A stretch of DNA of 64,000 nt from positions 36,278 to 100,277 of the forward strand of contig JADKCV010000016.1 in NCBI GenBank assembly GCA_016718655.1. Reading direction: 5' to 3'. The notes under the pieces are model-generated. The model was not told the DNA's origin. It did not search any database and worked only from the letters and a program-made list of their open reading frames with translations. Origin of the DNA: Flavobacteriales bacterium (lineage in GTDB: Bacteria > Bacteroidota > Bacteroidia > Flavobacteriales_F > PHOS-HE28). The position numbers and the translations under genes are program-made. Below, in pieces: positions 32,930-42,485 of this stretch (its first letter is position 1; each line of letters opens with the position of its first letter).

Positions 32930-34891
32930 CTACTCCTTGGCGAACCTCAGTCCTTCCTGCGTTGCTTTGCCGACCAGCTGCAACTGGTGGATACCGGGGC
33001 TCAGGGCCGATACATCCAGGCGGCCACCGGTCAAGTTGGTCTGGAGCACCAAACGTCCTGCCACGTCCAACACCTTCACCGCACTGTTCGGCGCCACGCC
33101 GTTCACGGTGATCAGGTCGGTGGCCGGGTTGGGTACCACGGAGATCGCAGTTTCGTCGCTGGTGTTCACGCTGGTGGATATACCTTCCACGATCAGGTGT
33201 GTGGTATTGATGGCGGGGTTGAGGATGACATCCTCGATGCCACTGGGCCATCGGATGTGCACCTGTTCGACCACATCATCAGTGCCAAGTCCGAAGTGTG
33301 CGCCGATGAAGCTCATGTAACGGAAGCCATCACCACTCCGGATGTCACGGATCTGTTGGCCGAGCGCACTGGTGATGGTCACGCGCGCCCCGATGCCATC
33401 GCGGTTGCTCTGCACGCCTTGCAGGTTGAACCGGATGTGTCCGAAGTCATTGCCCATGTTCCTGGAATAGGTGTTGGAACCGGCGATATCCAGGAAGCCA
33501 TCGTTGTTCAGGTCGCCTATGGGTCCATTGTAGGGAGCGGAATCGTCATGTGTGAATGTCATGTCACCCATGTTGTAGTGCATTCCGCTTCCACCGAGGA
33601 TATCGATCCATCCATCGTTGTTGAAGTCGTGGGCGGTCCATTCAATGCTTGTTCCTGTATTGCTGTCCATGCCGGAACCGCTGGTCACGTCGGTGAAGGT
33701 GCCGTCACCATCATTGCTCATGAGCTTATGAACACCACTGCCGCTGCTTCCTATGAGCACGTCCATGTCACCATCATTGTCATAATCTCCCCACGCGCTG
33801 CTCCAACTCTGATGGCCATCGTTCAAGCCGAGGCTGGGTGCCACATTGGTGAAGGCGCCGGTCCCATTGTTGGGCATCAGCAGGTCGGCCGGGTCGCACC
33901 CGCATTTGGCCACGAAGAGGTCCTGATCACCATCATTGTCGATGTCGGTGAAGATGGAGCCGTAATTACCGCAGGTCTCGCCGTAGCCACCTTGGTTGAA
34001 CGAGAGGTTGCCGGCCCCATCGTTGAGGAATGCCACGTTCGCGTCGACGTCATGGCATACGAATGCGTCCAAATGCCCGTCGTTGTTCAGGTCCACGAAA
34101 TTCGTACGCTGGCTGAAGATGTACTGAGGGAAGGAGATCTCAAGAAAGGATGTGCCGGTCCCATTGGCGCGCATGAAGGTGGCACCACTCCCCCCGCCGT
34201 AAAGCAGATCACGATGACCATTGCTGTCCCAATCACCCACCGCGAAGCTCCAGGAGGCCATGTTATCCGCTTGCTGGTGTGGCAGGGCGGCGATCACATA
34301 CGAGGCATCGGCTTGCTGATAGGCCATGGTCGCTGCTGTTGCACCGGGTGATACCAGGTCGTCCATGCCGTCATTGTTCATATCCACGGCCCCGTATATG
34401 TTGCTGATGCCTGGAACCGGGGTGTTCACAAATACCACCACGCCATCCGGAGGGTCGAAGTAGGAGACGGAGAAGTGGAACCCAGTGGCTCCGAACAGAT
34501 CATCCCAGACGATGTAGTAACTGTTGCCTGTGGTCACAGTGAACCAAGCCTGGGAGGTGAAACCGGGACCTGAGTATTCATCGCCCGCCAAGCAGACAAG
34601 TTGGCCACAGGTCCCCGCGTATACATGCAAGCGTGTGCTGATCGATGGGTTGCCTTGCACGAAGCTGCTCACTTGGATCGCCGTATCGGCCGAGGCGGTG
34701 AACCGGAACCAGGCGGCATGCGTGGGTTCCCCCCACCCCGAAACACAACTCAATGGCGGCGGGTCTCCGGTCATCAGTGAAGAAACGGCATGATTGCCTA
34801 TTCCCACGTCCTGGGCATTGGCACACGACCACTGGCCGTTAACGAGCGGGACCAGACTGACAGCGAGGAGAAGCGTAGTGAGGATGCGCAT
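32930..34891 (-). CDS. Secreted FG-GAP/VCBS repeat protein with ASPIC/UnbV domain and T9SS sorting domain
   Basis: A 653-residue secreted protein. Signal peptide (about 1-20, ending VNGQ), a Cys-containing beta domain (about 25-170), then some seven FG-GAP blades with Ca-binding loops of the DxNxDGxxD type (DMNNDGMDD, DLNNDGHLD, DIDNDGDQD, DYDNDGDMD, DFNNDGWID, DLNNDGFLD), making an integrin-like propeller. An ASPIC/UnbV domain follows (about 510-590, GIGARVTI and HIRWPSG), then a T9SS type A end from VVPNPATDLITV. The ATG at 34891 begins the signal peptide. Likely cell-surface; ligand unknown. Confidence 0.88.
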   Translation of the reverse strand: MRILTTLLLAVSLVPLVNGQWSCANAQDVGIGNHAVSSLMTGDPPPLSCVSGWGEPTHAAWFRFTASADTAIQVSSFVQGNPSISTRLHVYAGTCGQLVCLAGDEYSGPGFTSQAWFTVTTGNSYYIVWDDLFGATGFHFSVSYFDPPDGVVVFVNTPVPGISNIYGAVDMNNDGMDDLVSPGATAATMAYQQADASYVIAALPHQQADNMASWSFAVGDWDSNGHRDLLYGGGSGATFMRANGTGTSFLEISFPQYIFSQRTNFVDLNNDGHLDAFVCHDVDANVAFLNDGAGNLSFNQGGYGETCGNYGSIFTDIDNDGDQDLFVAKCGCDPADLLMPNNGTGAFTNVAPSLGLNDGHQSWSSAWGDYDNDGDMDVLIGSSGSGVHKLMSNDGDGTFTDVTSGSGMDSNTGTSIEWTAHDFNNDGWIDILGGSGMHYNMGDMTFTHDDSAPYNGPIGDLNNDGFLDIAGSNTYSRNMGNDFGHIRFNLQGVQSNRDGIGARVTITSALGQQIRDIRSGDGFRYMSFIGAHFGLGTDDVVEQVHIRWPSGIEDVILNPAINTTHLIVEGISTSVNTSDETAISVVPNPATDLITVNGVAPNSAVKVLDVAGRLVLQTNLTGGRLDVSALSPGIHQLQLVGKATQEGLRFAKE

Positions 34892-35101
34892 GGCGTGGAT
34901 GATCGGTAACACAATGTACCAAGTGGATCCGGAATGATGAACCATGAGTGGGACCATCCTTGTAAGGCATGCGTGTCAGTGATCGGTCCAGCGGTGCGCT
35001 TCACGTGCTGCATTGCTACGGTTCCAGCGGCATCGACCCATGAATACGTCGCGTCGTTCGTGCCATCTCCCAGGGTTCCACACGAACCTGCCGGATACAC
35101 T

Positions 35102-35704
35102 TCATGTCGGGGTGTAAGGCAGTACCTGTCCGACCCGCCCGGACTCGTACCGGAAACGAAAGGGTAGGAGGGCGTCCTCACCCGCGAAGTCCACCCCGAT
35201 CCGAGGCCCTATGATCATATCGGCCTGCTCGACCACCATACCGCCATCCTCCAAATGGATGGGTCCAGTGACCAGATCGCTCCCATTGTGACTGGTATGG
35301 ATACCAAGGGCTTGGCTCAGCGTTCCCGGGCCGCCTGTGGTGAGCTTCTGTTGGCCGCGGCGCTCCAGCATGATGTCCAGCCCTTCAGTGGGGTGGATGG
35401 CCCGGATCAGCACGGCATGCGGTTCGTCGGGTCCGAGCACCACCACGTTGAAAAGATGATGGATGCCATAACAGAGGTAGATATAGGCGGTGCCGCCATC
35501 GGCGTACATCGCTTCGTTGCGCGCGGTACGTCGTCCACCATAGGCATGTGAAGCCCGGTCGTTCACGCCCAGGTAGGCCTCGGTCTCGGTGATGATGCCA
35601 GCCGTGCGCCGACCTTGGAAGGTGGTCACCAGGGTCTTGCCCAGCAGGTCGCGTGCTGCCACGAGGGCGTCGCGGTCCCGGTAGAGATCACGGGACAGCT
35701 TCAT
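35102..35704 (-). CDS. mpg: 3-methyladenine DNA glycosylase (AAG/Mpg type)
   Basis: A 200-residue enzyme of the eukaryotic-type alkyladenine glycosylase family, which excises alkylated purines. The catalytic glutamate lies in ITETEAYLG (residues 38-46), followed by the DNA-intercalation region with DRASHAYGGRRTARNEAMY, then YIYLCYGIHHLFNVV and LTTGGPGTLSQALGI. The length is normal. The ATG at 35704 (MKLSRDLY) fits the family N-terminus. It lies downstream of rplS, separated by a terminator. Confidence 0.93.
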   Translation of the reverse strand: MKLSRDLYRDRDALVAARDLLGKTLVTTFQGRRTAGIITETEAYLGVNDRASHAYGGRRTARNEAMYADGGTAYIYLCYGIHHLFNVVVLGPDEPHAVLIRAIHPTEGLDIMLERRGQQKLTTGGPGTLSQALGIHTSHNGSDLVTGPIHLEDGGMVVEQADMIIGPRIGVDFAGEDALLPFRFRYESGRVGQVLPYTPT

Positions 35705-35865
35705 TTCACGGCCTTTCCTTTGGTAGTATACACGACGGTGCGGAAAGAGCGGTCGACAGGATGGAAGTACCGCATAGCCTCGTCCCATGGCTCCCGCCAC
35801 GATCAACACCGCTGGTTGTAAGCTCCCTCATGACCCGAAGCTAGTGCTGCGTGTTGATGGAAATG

Positions 35866-35893
35866 AAAAGGCCCCGCCGAAGCAGGGCCTTTC
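35866..35893 (-). terminator. Rho-independent terminator of rplS
   Basis: AAAAGGCCC and GGGCCTTT flank a GC-rich loop; read on the minus strand the stem is followed by TTTTCATT, 20 bases after the rplS stop. Confidence 0.75.
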
Positions 35894-35913
35894 GATGATC
35901 CTGGTAAGGTGCC

Positions 35914-36301
35914 TTACTTGGCCACTTTGACGCCTTTGACGGCCTTGGGGCCGGACTGGCGCTTCTCGGTGATGCGGGCGCTCTTACCGCGCAGTTCGCG
36001 CAGGTAGAAGATGCGGGCACGACGGACCACGCCACGCTTGTTCACCTCGATCTTGTCGATGAACGGGGAGGCGATCGGGAAGATCCGCTCCACGCCGATG
36101 TTGTTGCTGATCTTGCGCACGGTGAAGGTGGCGGTGCTGCCGCTGCCTTTGCGCTGGATCACAACGCCTTGGAACTGCTGGATACGCTCCTTGTTACCCT
36201 TCTACGATCTTGTAATGCACGGTGACCGTATCACCGGCCTTGAATGCGGGAAGGGCGTTCAGTGGCGCATACTCCTTCTCCAATTGCTTGATCCTGTCCA
36301 T
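35914..36301 (-). CDS. rplS: 50S ribosomal protein L19, frameshifted
   Basis: L19 sits at the interface of the ribosomal subunits. The C-terminal part (VIQRKGSG..FTVRKISNNIGVERIFP, then KRGVVRRARIFYLREL) is an ordinary L19. The N-terminal part (MDRIKQLEKEYAP, then AGDTVTVHYKIVEG) begins at an ATG at 36301 in another frame and hits TAA. One extra G in the GGG run (plus-strand CCC 36197-36199) explains this: with GGT the frame reads VEGNKERIQQFQG and continues, giving a 128-residue protein of usual length. L19 is retained almost universally, so an assembly or base-calling error is the likely cause. It follows trmD, the common order. Confidence 0.9.
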
Positions 36302-36390
36302 GTCCTGGCGTTTTATGGAGGTCACCCAGCGCCTCCGACGGTGTCGGGGGATTCGGTCTCCGGATTTGGGGCCGCAATATTACGGATCTT

Positions 36391-37086
36391 TCAGTTCCCC
36401 TCCATATCCTCCCCTTTGAGGAGGTCGGGCCGCCTCTGCCGGGTGCGTTCCACGGCTTGCTGGTGTCGCCATGCATCGATCCTCGCCTGGTGGCCGCTGA
36501 GCAGGACATCGGGCACCTTCCAGCCCTGGAAATCAGCGGGTCGGGTATAGTCAGGAGGTGCCACCAGGCCATCCTGGAAACTGTCGCTCAATGCGGAGGT
36601 CTCGTCGCCGATCACCCCGGGGATCAGACGGATGATGGCATCACAGAGCACCGCCGCTGCCAATTCGCCCCCCGTAAGCACGTAATTCCCGATGCTCACC
36701 TCGCGGTCCACCAAATGCTCGCGGACCCGTTCATCCACCCCCTTGTAATGGCCACAAAGCAGGATCAGGTTGCCGCCGGTGCTCAGGTGATTGGCCAGTG
36801 GTTGGTCCAATAACTCCCCGTCGGGGCTCAGGTAGATCACTTCGTTGTAGGGGCGCTGGCTCTTCAGCTCCACGATCGCCCGCTGGATGGGTTCCACGGA
36901 CATCACCATTCCTGCGCCGCCACCGAAAGGGTAGTCATCCAGTCGACGGTGTTTGTCAGTGCTCCATTGGCGCAGGTCATGCACCACCACCTCCACGGTA
37001 CCCTTTGCCTGCGCGCGTTGTAGGATGCTCTCACCGAACCAACTATCGAGCAGGCGGGGCACGGCGGAAAGGATGTCGATACGCAT
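36391..37086 (-). CDS. trmD: tRNA (guanine-N1)-methyltransferase
   Basis: TrmD methylates G37 of tRNAs reading CNN codons. The 231-residue protein shows the SPOUT knot motifs: YLSPDGELLDQ, LLCGHYKGVDERV and the signature SIGNYVLTGGELAAAVLCDAIIRLIPGVIG; the C-terminal DNA-binding-like domain includes DYTRPADFQGWKVPDVLLSGHQ. Also seen is DYPFGGGAGMVM. The ATG at 37086 (MRIDILSAVP) is the standard start. rplS follows 89 bases downstream. Confidence 0.96.
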   Translation of the reverse strand: MRIDILSAVPRLLDSWFGESILQRAQAKGTVEVVVHDLRQWSTDKHRRLDDYPFGGGAGMVMSVEPIQRAIVELKSQRPYNEVIYLSPDGELLDQPLANHLSTGGNLILLCGHYKGVDERVREHLVDREVSIGNYVLTGGELAAAVLCDAIIRLIPGVIGDETSALSDSFQDGLVAPPDYTRPADFQGWKVPDVLLSGHQARIDAWRHQQAVERTRQRRPDLLKGEDMEGN

Positions 37087-37208
37087 GGTCCGACAAAGGT
37101 CAGTGATCCGTTCGAAGCAGGCTGTTGGACGCACGTTGATACCGGGTCCGGCGGACTTCCTACCTTCGGCATGCAAGTTGCCTTACCGCGACCGAACCAC
37201 ACGCACCC

Positions 37209-37934
37209 ATGAAGAAGTTGTTCCTTTTCCTGCTCGCCTCCAACCTCTACGCGGCCGCCAGTGCCCAGAAACACGTGTACGAGGACCTCTTGGTCATGTT
37301 CGTGGATGAGAAGTACGAGAAGTGCATCTACAAGGCCGAGTCCTACACGGAAGGTGATGAAACGAAGCGCGATGCACTGCCCTGCCTGTATATCAGTATG
37401 TGCTATTTCGAAATGGGCAAGGATGAGAAGTATGCAGCCGATTATCCGAGGGCATCACGCGATGCGTTGAAGTGGGCCGAGAAGTACCGCAAGAAGGACA
37501 AGGAGAAGGAGTACTTCGCGAACTACGAGGACTATTGGGCCGAGTTGAACACCATGGTCCAAGAGCACGGTGAGAACCAACTGGACGACCCCAAAGGCGT
37601 GAGCAAGGCCAAGCAGATGTTCGACAGCATGACCGGCTACTACCCGGAGAACCCCGGTGGATGGTTGATGCTTGCGTTGGCCCAGTACAAAAGCAACCTG
37701 GCCAAGGAGGGCGACCTGAGTGTAGCCCAGTTCGACAAGGTGTTGGCTGAAGCCGGCGACATCGGCACGCTGCCGAAGGACCAGAAGAAGTTGCTGAAGA
37801 ACGCATTGATCCGGTATGCTGACCACTTGACGAGCAAAGGACAGAAGGACCGGGCGAAGAAGTACGCGGCGTTGGGCAAGGACCATTTCATGGAGGAGCC
37901 CGACTTCAAGGGATTGTGGGATACGTTGAAATAG
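37209..37934 (+). CDS. Small exported helical-repeat (TPR-like) protein
   Basis: A 241-residue protein with a signal peptide (MKKLFLFLLASNLYAAASAQ, cleavage near residue 20) and an all-helical, Lys/Glu/Asp/Tyr-rich mature part in which regularly spaced Ala/Tyr/Leu residues suggest TPR-like hairpins. No catalytic motif. I do not recognise a named family; similar small secreted helical proteins are frequent in Bacteroidota. A strong terminator follows. A TACCTTCG box at 37161-37168 lies 40 bases before the ATG. Confidence 0.8.
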   Translation: MKKLFLFLLASNLYAAASAQKHVYEDLLVMFVDEKYEKCIYKAESYTEGDETKRDALPCLYISMCYFEMGKDEKYAADYPRASRDALKWAEKYRKKDKEKEYFANYEDYWAELNTMVQEHGENQLDDPKGVSKAKQMFDSMTGYYPENPGGWLMLALAQYKSNLAKEGDLSVAQFDKVLAEAGDIGTLPKDQKKLLKNALIRYADHLTSKGQKDRAKKYAALGKDHFMEEPDFKGLWDTLK

Positions 37935-37955
37935 GTGAATGAAGTCGAAAGCGAA

Positions 37956-37982
37956 GGCCGCCCGGAATTGGCGGCCTTTTTC
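37956..37982 (+). terminator. Rho-independent terminator
   Basis: GGCCGCC (37956-37962) and GGCGGCC (37970-37976) form a 7-bp GC stem with a 7-base loop followed by TTTTTC, 22 bases after the stop of the helical-repeat gene. Confidence 0.85.
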
Positions 37983-37987
37983 TTGGG

Positions 37988-40279
37988 TCAGGTCCGGCGG
38001 TCCCGAAGCAGGAGCGTTACGAGCACTGGCAGTAGAAGAAGCTCCGCCAAGAAAGCGAACGCCAAGGTGAGCGTGATGAGCAACCCCATGTAATGGACAC
38101 TTGCAAAGTCCGAGAACACCAGGGTGACGAAGCCGGAGAGCAGCATGAGGCTGGTCACGGTGACTGCCTTGCCGGTCCGGAGGTAGGTTCGCTTCAATGC
38201 GTAAGCGGGTGAGAGTCCACCGCGGAGGTGATGGCGGAGTGCAGCGAGCATGTGGATCGTATCGTCCTCTGCGATGCCGAAGCTGATCGTGAAGATGATG
38301 GCGGTGCTCACCTTCAGGTCGATCCCGACGAAGCCCATCACCCCGGCGATGAACAACAAGGGAACGATGTTCGGGATGAGCGCCACCAGCACCATCCGCC
38401 AGTCGCGGAAGAACCAGAGCATGATCAGTGCGGTCAGGAACACGGCGAGACCCATTCCGCCGACGAGCTGGGTACTCAGTGTGGCATTGTTCCGATCGAT
38501 GAGGTAGGCCATGCCGGTCTGGTCGAATCGGACCACGGTCGGGTCGGTCGCACTGCGGATGAAGGCCTCCAGACGGGTGTTCTTTCCTTGGTGGACATAG
38601 CCACCCTCGTCCACGGACCGTCCGGAGATCCGGGCCGTTCGACCATCGGCGCTGGCGATGGACCCGATCATGTCCTTGCCCAACAGCCGCGTCCGTTTGG
38701 CGAGGCGCCGGCATTCATCGGGATCATCCGGCAAGCGGTAATAGGCCGGGTCGCCACCATTGAATGCCTTGTTCAAGGACCACATCACGGTCACCGGGGA
38801 TACGATGCCATCCACGCCATAGGCCGTGTCCAGGTAGGTGTGTACCCGTTCCATTGCGCGCAGTGCTTCGAGGTCCCAGATGGTGCTGGTGGTATCCACC
38901 ACGGTCACCTCCATCTCGAAGGGCCGCACACCACCGAAGCGTTCCTCGAACCAGACGAACCCCTGCTTCAACGGGTCGCTGTTCGGCAGGTCCTCGAGCA
39001 GGTAGTTGTTCACCTTGATGCGCGATGCACCAACGATGCCCAGCACACTGATCGCACCGAAAGCGAGCAGGATGGAGCGACGGTGTGCGATGGTCCATCG
39101 GAAGAGGCCGGGCAGGTGCACGTCCCAGGGCGAACCCTTGTCCGTGATGGGCAGGAGCTTGACCGGGTCTGTGAGGATGAGCAGCGCAGGAAGCAGGGTG
39201 AAGGCGAGCAGGAACGCCAGGAGCACACCCAGTGCGGTGTACAAACCGAACTCCTGCAAGGGTGGGATGCTCGCCGTACCCAAGGTGGCGAAGCCGATGC
39301 CGCTGGTGATGGCAGTGAGGAAGGTGGGAAGTCCGACCTCATGATAGGTGATGGCGATCGCCCGTATGCGCGGTACGCCGCTCCGGATCTCATCCAGGTA
39401 ACACTCCAGGATGTGGACCACATCACTGATCCCCACGACGAAGAGGATGGTGGGAAGCAACATGGTGAGGATCCCAAGAGGCTTGCCGAGGGCGGTCATC
39501 AAGCCGACCTGCCAAAGGATGGAGAGCCCCACCACAGCGATGGGCACCAACACCCCATGGACGCTGCGGAAACCGAACCAAAGGAAGACCGCGAGCAGCA
39601 GGATGGAAGCGGTCAGGAAGAAGAGCATCTCCCGCACCATCGTGGTGATGTAGTGGTCCTGCCCCACGATCCGCCCTACGATCCGAGCCTGTCCCAGATC
39701 GTTCTCCTGCAGGGTCCTTCGTATGTCGGCAAGCAACACATCGCACTTCTCCTTGGAAAGACCGGGTTCCGCGTTCATCACCACCAGCATGGCCCTTGCA
39801 TCGTCGGTGAAGAAATAGTCCTTTACACGGGCATCGTTCCAGATGCGGGCGGAGTCGATGGCCACCAGCGTGTCGTTCCAGTAGCGGAGGTAGGGTGTCT
39901 CGAACGCGCCGACGGGAGTGACCACGGGCTCCTTCATGCGAGTGGGGGAGAGCACGGTCATCACCAAGGGAAGGCGCTCGAGGTCCGCGGCCAAGGAGTC
40001 CACCCTGGTCAGTAACCCGGTGTTGAACACACCCTCCTCTCGCTCGATGCCGATGAGTAGGAAGTCATTGTCGTAGCCGAAGCGTTCGCGGAACTCCAGG
40101 TAGCGATCCAGTTCCGGGTCGCTCTTGGGAAAGAACTTCTCGAAGTCGTAATCGACCTGCACGTTGCGCAAGGCGAAGGCGAAGAGCAGGGTGATGACCC
40201 CGAGCACACCCAAGGCGATGCGCGCGTTGCGCGGGGTGAGGTGCCGTTCGATGCGATCGATACGTGGGTCCATCAACAT
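37988..40279 (-). CDS. RND superfamily exporter (MMPL type)
   Basis: A 763-residue inner-membrane protein with two repeats of one plus five membrane segments and large periplasmic loops after the first (about 45-215) and seventh segments (about 410-600). The sterol-sensing-domain-like cores are visible in both halves (GILTMLLPTILFVVGISDVVHI and STAIIFTISFGIAEDDTIHML), with the Asp residues expected for proton coupling. MMPL-type exporters move lipids or hydrophobic molecules (HpnN, MmpL). Cargo unknown. The ATG at 40279 is chosen; those at 40273 and 40303 are also possible. Confidence 0.9.
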   Translation of the reverse strand: MLMDPRIDRIERHLTPRNARIALGVLGVITLLFAFALRNVQVDYDFEKFFPKSDPELDRYLEFRERFGYDNDFLLIGIEREEGVFNTGLLTRVDSLAADLERLPLVMTVLSPTRMKEPVVTPVGAFETPYLRYWNDTLVAIDSARIWNDARVKDYFFTDDARAMLVVMNAEPGLSKEKCDVLLADIRRTLQENDLGQARIVGRIVGQDHYITTMVREMLFFLTASILLLAVFLWFGFRSVHGVLVPIAVVGLSILWQVGLMTALGKPLGILTMLLPTILFVVGISDVVHILECYLDEIRSGVPRIRAIAITYHEVGLPTFLTAITSGIGFATLGTASIPPLQEFGLYTALGVLLAFLLAFTLLPALLILTDPVKLLPITDKGSPWDVHLPGLFRWTIAHRRSILLAFGAISVLGIVGASRIKVNNYLLEDLPNSDPLKQGFVWFEERFGGVRPFEMEVTVVDTTSTIWDLEALRAMERVHTYLDTAYGVDGIVSPVTVMWSLNKAFNGGDPAYYRLPDDPDECRRLAKRTRLLGKDMIGSIASADGRTARISGRSVDEGGYVHQGKNTRLEAFIRSATDPTVVRFDQTGMAYLIDRNNATLSTQLVGGMGLAVFLTALIMLWFFRDWRMVLVALIPNIVPLLFIAGVMGFVGIDLKVSTAIIFTISFGIAEDDTIHMLAALRHHLRGGLSPAYALKRTYLRTGKAVTVTSLMLLSGFVTLVFSDFASVHYMGLLITLTLAFAFLAELLLLPVLVTLLLRDRRT

Positions 40280-40332
40280 GCGGTGGTCAATGCCGGGGTG
40301 CAAAGGTGGCCCTCAACGGGAGATGGCCCGGG

Positions 40333-40340
40333 TACCTTTG
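40333..40340 (+). promoter_or_regulatory. Candidate -7 promoter box (TACCTTTG) of the WG-repeat gene
   Basis: TACCTTTG matches TAnnTTTG exactly and ends 7 bases before the ATG at 40348. No -33 TTTG is visible at the usual spacing. Confidence 0.45.
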
Positions 40341-40347
40341 TTCCACG

Positions 40348-42477
40348 ATGGGCAGAGCAAGGAACAGAACAGCGGCCTTTGCGCTGGCGTTGGGTTGTGC
40401 GTTGGTGGTAGCGGGCGGCCCGTTGGACAAGGCTTTCGAGGCACTTCGCATCAAGGATTACTTCAAGGCCCGGGCACTGTTCATCAAACAGGTGAGCAAG
40501 CAACCGGCCGCGGCGTGGTACGGCTTGAGCGTGATCAGTGGTAGGGCCGACAATCCGTTCCACCAACTGGATACGGCGCTCACACAAGTGATGCGTGCTC
40601 AGGCGTCCTATTCGCTTGCTACGGAGAAGCAGCGGAAGTCCTTGGCGAAGGTGGGCGTGGACGAGGCGGCTATCGCCGACCAACTGATGCTGGTGCAACG
40701 GGCGGGTTGGGATCTTGCGCGTGCTCAGAACACCGTGGAGGCATACGACAGGTACATCACGACGCACCTGCGCGGCCCCTTTGTCACCGAAGCCACGATC
40801 ATTCGTGATCATCTTGCGTTCCAACACGCCAGGGACGTCAACACGGCAGGGGCCTATCTCGACTTCCTCGAGCGCTATCCGGGAAGCCGGGAGGTGTACG
40901 AGGCCAGGAACAGGTACCAGGAGGCGGTGTACCGCGAGGGGACCATGGCCGGTGACCTCACTTCCTATGTGACGTTCATTTCGGCACATCCGGAGAGCCC
41001 TTATGTACGACATGCCGAGGATGAGGTGTTCCGCTTGGTCACGCCGGGAAGAACAGCATCGGAGTACCGAAGGTTCATCGCAGAGCATCCGCGCAACCAT
41101 CATGTGGCGGATGCATGGCGAAGTTTGTACGAGATCGCCACGCGCGATATGAGCGTGGGCTCCATCACGCGATTCCTACAAGAGAATCCGGACTACCCGT
41201 TCGTGGAGGAAGTGGCGGACGACTACCGCACAGCGAGCATGGACCTGGTGCCCTTCACCCGTGCTGGGAAATGGGGCTTCATGGATACCGAGGGTACCGA
41301 ACGGATCAAGGCCGACTATGAGTGGGTGGAGCCTTTTCGTGGCGGCCAGGCCTTGGTGGGCCTTGCTGGTCGGGTGGGCACTGTGAACCGCTCGGGCCGG
41401 GTGGTCGTGCCGATCGAGTTCGATGAGGTCATGGAAAGCGTCGAAGGCACCTCCACCGTTGAACGCTCTGGCCGGGTAGGTGCGGTGGACCGCAATGGGG
41501 ACCTTGTTGTACCCATGGTGTTCGAGGAGGTCGGTGAGTTCTCGGGAGGCATGGCCTACGCCGCCAAGGATGGCCGTTACGGATACATCAATGCGCGGGG
41601 TGAGGTGGTGGTGCCGTTCACCTTCGATGCGGCCGGAACCTACCGCAACGGCCTGGCCGTGGTGGAGCAAGCCGGACTGCACGGGGTGATCGACAGGGCC
41701 GGCGCATTCGTGGTCCCTCCCCGGTTCCAATGGATCGAGGGCTTCGAACAAGGTGTTTCCCGCGTTCGGCTCAATGACCGGACAGGCCTCATAGGTCCCT
41801 TTGGTAATGAACTGCTTCCCGCCGATCACGACCACATCGGTCCATTCGTCAGTGGCCGTGCCTTGGTGGTCCAAGGTGATAAGTTCGGGTATTCGGACCG
41901 TCAGGGTAAGCTCGTTATTCCCATTCAATACGAGGCCACCGATGGGGTGAACAACTGGGGCAATTTCGTGAACGGCTTTGCCAAGGTGAGACAGGGGGGG
42001 AAGTTCGGCATGGTCGATACCTCCGACCGGAAGGTGATACCCATCCAACAGGTGGATATCGGGTTGGCGACCGGCGATCTGATCCCGTGCCGCAAACGTA
42101 CCCTGTGGGCTTACCTGGATCGTACGGGCGCGACCGTTGTGGAGGCCAAGTACGACCAAGCCTGGGACATGGTGGAAGGCTACGCTAAGGTGCGCAGTGG
42201 TGCGCTGTTCGGCCTCATCGACGCCAAGGGACGTGAAGTAGTGCCGACGCTGTACCAACAGGTGACCGTCCTAGCAGCCGGACTCTATGCGGTGGTCACC
42301 GAGCAAGGCACGGGACTGTTGGGCAAGGAAGGACAGGAGGTGCTTCCGCCCATGTACGATTCGATCACGTTGGCCGCACCGGGACTACTGAAGGTGATGA
42401 AGGACGGTCGCATGGGCTATGTGCGGTTGTCCGATCGGCGCTTCGTTTGGCAGGAGGAGTCCGTGCCAGGACCTTGA
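40348..42477 (+). CDS. Exported WG-repeat protein
   Basis: A 709-residue protein with a signal peptide (about 1-23). The first ~310 residues are helical and TPR-like (for example RYPGSREVYEARNRYQEA). The rest consists of about ten WG repeats, ~35-45 residues each, with the pattern GKWGFMDTEG...GRVVVPIEFDEVxxFxxG; clear examples are KWGFMD, RYGYINARG, KFGYSDRQGKLVIP, KFGMVDTSD and LFGLIDAKG. WG-repeat domains are thought to bind ligands or proteins; no enzyme motif is present. It stands alone, divergent from the RND exporter. Confidence 0.88.
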   Translation: MGRARNRTAAFALALGCALVVAGGPLDKAFEALRIKDYFKARALFIKQVSKQPAAAWYGLSVISGRADNPFHQLDTALTQVMRAQASYSLATEKQRKSLAKVGVDEAAIADQLMLVQRAGWDLARAQNTVEAYDRYITTHLRGPFVTEATIIRDHLAFQHARDVNTAGAYLDFLERYPGSREVYEARNRYQEAVYREGTMAGDLTSYVTFISAHPESPYVRHAEDEVFRLVTPGRTASEYRRFIAEHPRNHHVADAWRSLYEIATRDMSVGSITRFLQENPDYPFVEEVADDYRTASMDLVPFTRAGKWGFMDTEGTERIKADYEWVEPFRGGQALVGLAGRVGTVNRSGRVVVPIEFDEVMESVEGTSTVERSGRVGAVDRNGDLVVPMVFEEVGEFSGGMAYAAKDGRYGYINARGEVVVPFTFDAAGTYRNGLAVVEQAGLHGVIDRAGAFVVPPRFQWIEGFEQGVSRVRLNDRTGLIGPFGNELLPADHDHIGPFVSGRALVVQGDKFGYSDRQGKLVIPIQYEATDGVNNWGNFVNGFAKVRQGGKFGMVDTSDRKVIPIQQVDIGLATGDLIPCRKRTLWAYLDRTGATVVEAKYDQAWDMVEGYAKVRSGALFGLIDAKGREVVPTLYQQVTVLAAGLYAVVTEQGTGLLGKEGQEVLPPMYDSITLAAPGLLKVMKDGRMGYVRLSDRRFVWQEESVPGP

Positions 42478-42485
42478 GGAACCGG

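Noticed and set aside
35914..36301. Programmed frameshifting in rplS
   Set aside because: No slippery heptamer with downstream structure; similar one- or two-base indels in two other genes favour sequence error.
37171..37212. 13-codon frame whose TGA overlaps the ATG of the 37209 gene
   Set aside because: Its start is only two bases after a promoter-like box, so it is probably not wholly transcribed; no attenuator structure is seen.
38228..40015. 595-codon plus-strand frame opposite the RND exporter
   Set aside because: His/Asp/Glu-rich, no motifs, and fully inside a clear RND exporter gene.
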